A stretch of 64,000 bases of DNA, taken from contig OZ242261.1 of NCBI GenBank assembly GCA_965207045.1, forward strand, positions 558,001-622,000, given 5' to 3'. Source of the DNA: G965207045 sp965207045. Its GTDB lineage: Bacteria > Pseudomonadota > Alphaproteobacteria > Rickettsiales > Anaplasmataceae. Position numbers and translations under genes: made by a program. This document shows, in pieces, positions 63,858 through 64,000 of the stretch. Under the pieces are notes generated by a model that saw nothing but the letters and a program-made list of their open reading frames with translations, had not been told where the DNA came from and did not search any database. Position 1 is the first letter of the stretch. The number at the start of each line of letters is the position of its first letter.

Positions 63858-64000
63858 TTAGTCAATTTTCTTACTTTTCTTAATTCTATCTCTTAACTTA
63901 GCAGCCAATTCAAAATCAAGATTTTCAGCAGCATGAAGCATTTGTTTCTCCAAATCTTTAACATTTATTTCTAACTCTATAGTTCTATCTAAACTTTTCA
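63858..64000 (-). CDS. uvrB: Excinuclease ABC subunit B, C-terminal end (partial)
   Basis: The minus strand enters the window in an open frame and ends at TAA 63858-63860. The 46 readable residues include DLEKQMLHAAENLDFELAAKLRDRI, the UVR domain signature, with a short basic tail after it. A UVR domain directly before the stop is the position found in UvrB, where it binds UvrC; in UvrC the domain is internal. UvrB is the damage-verifying helicase of nucleotide excision repair. The rest lies outside the window. Confidence 0.85.
   Translation of the reverse strand, partial: KSLDRTIELEINVKDLEKQMLHAAENLDFELAAKLRDRIKKSKKID

Noticed and set aside
1..64000. CRISPR arrays, rRNA genes, insertion-sequence transposases and type IV secretion genes
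   Set aside because: I looked for spaced repeats, rRNA-like segments, DDE or HUH transposase motifs and VirB/VirD blocks and found none; tandem repeats present are inside coding sequence without spacers.

Overview
The window has two parts of visibly different base composition. Bases 1 to about 7.6 kb are much richer in G+C and carry the core of an alphaproteobacterial mobile element, phage-like or integrative. It has a truncated ATPase-like gene, a small sigma-factor-like regulator, a multidomain serine recombinase with its usual small partner genes (including a DUF2924 protein), and, reading the other way, a LexA-type self-cleaving repressor followed by two unknown genes. A run of terminator-like hairpins and a tRNA-Ser(GCU) gene mark the change to the AT-rich chromosome that fills the rest.

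The AT-rich part points to an obligate intracellular member of Rickettsiales (Anaplasmataceae- or Midichloriaceae-like). The signs are the DUF2610 protein typical of that order, many ankyrin-repeat genes in all stages of decay, large charged coiled-coil proteins with no recognisable enzyme domain, GapR (DUF2312), CcmE, a eukaryote/archaeal-type IleRS, and short overlapping operons separated by decayed DNA. A full-length FlhA shows that the lineage keeps, or recently had, a flagellar-type export gate. GlmS and a D,D-carboxypeptidase point to some peptidoglycan metabolism; LolA and TatC point to an outer membrane and Tat export.

Layout of the AT-rich part: 7.9-14.3 kb ankyrin gene and gap-pgk-cckA; 14.3-17.3 kb two small unknown genes and ruvAB; 17.4-20.3 kb D,D-carboxypeptidase, coiled-coil protein, lolA, nadD; 20.4-22.4 kb decayed ankyrin DNA; 22.4-35.1 kb glmS, topA and ileS alternating with two very large unknown proteins; 35.2-41.5 kb an ankyrin cluster with two intact genes followed by decayed copies; 41.8-46.6 kb peroxiredoxin, trxB, tsaE, two Rickettsiales-type genes, gapR, an ankyrin gene with a CaaX-like C-terminus, ccmE; 46.7-48.9 kb a frameshifted ankyrin gene; 49.2-51.6 kb nuoD and radA; 51.7-55.5 kb three coiled-coil genes with nuclear-signal-like basic stretches; 55.6-59.6 kb flhA and a second member of the large unknown family; 59.8-64 kb a small membrane gene, a synthetase-only NAD synthase, a DedA-like gene, aroK, tatC, a basic coiled-coil gene and the end of uvrB.

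The observations that look least explained are: (1) a paralogous pair of large proteins (24310-26574 and 57839-59569) sharing an undescribed helical repeat and a common central region; (2) an ankyrin protein ending in a polybasic stretch plus Cys-Ser-Ile-Gln, which would fit host prenylation; (3) the cluster of NLS-like coiled-coil proteins; (4) reading frames that continue in phase with coding-like sequence past a stop; and (5) the autoregulated repressor module of the GC-rich element.
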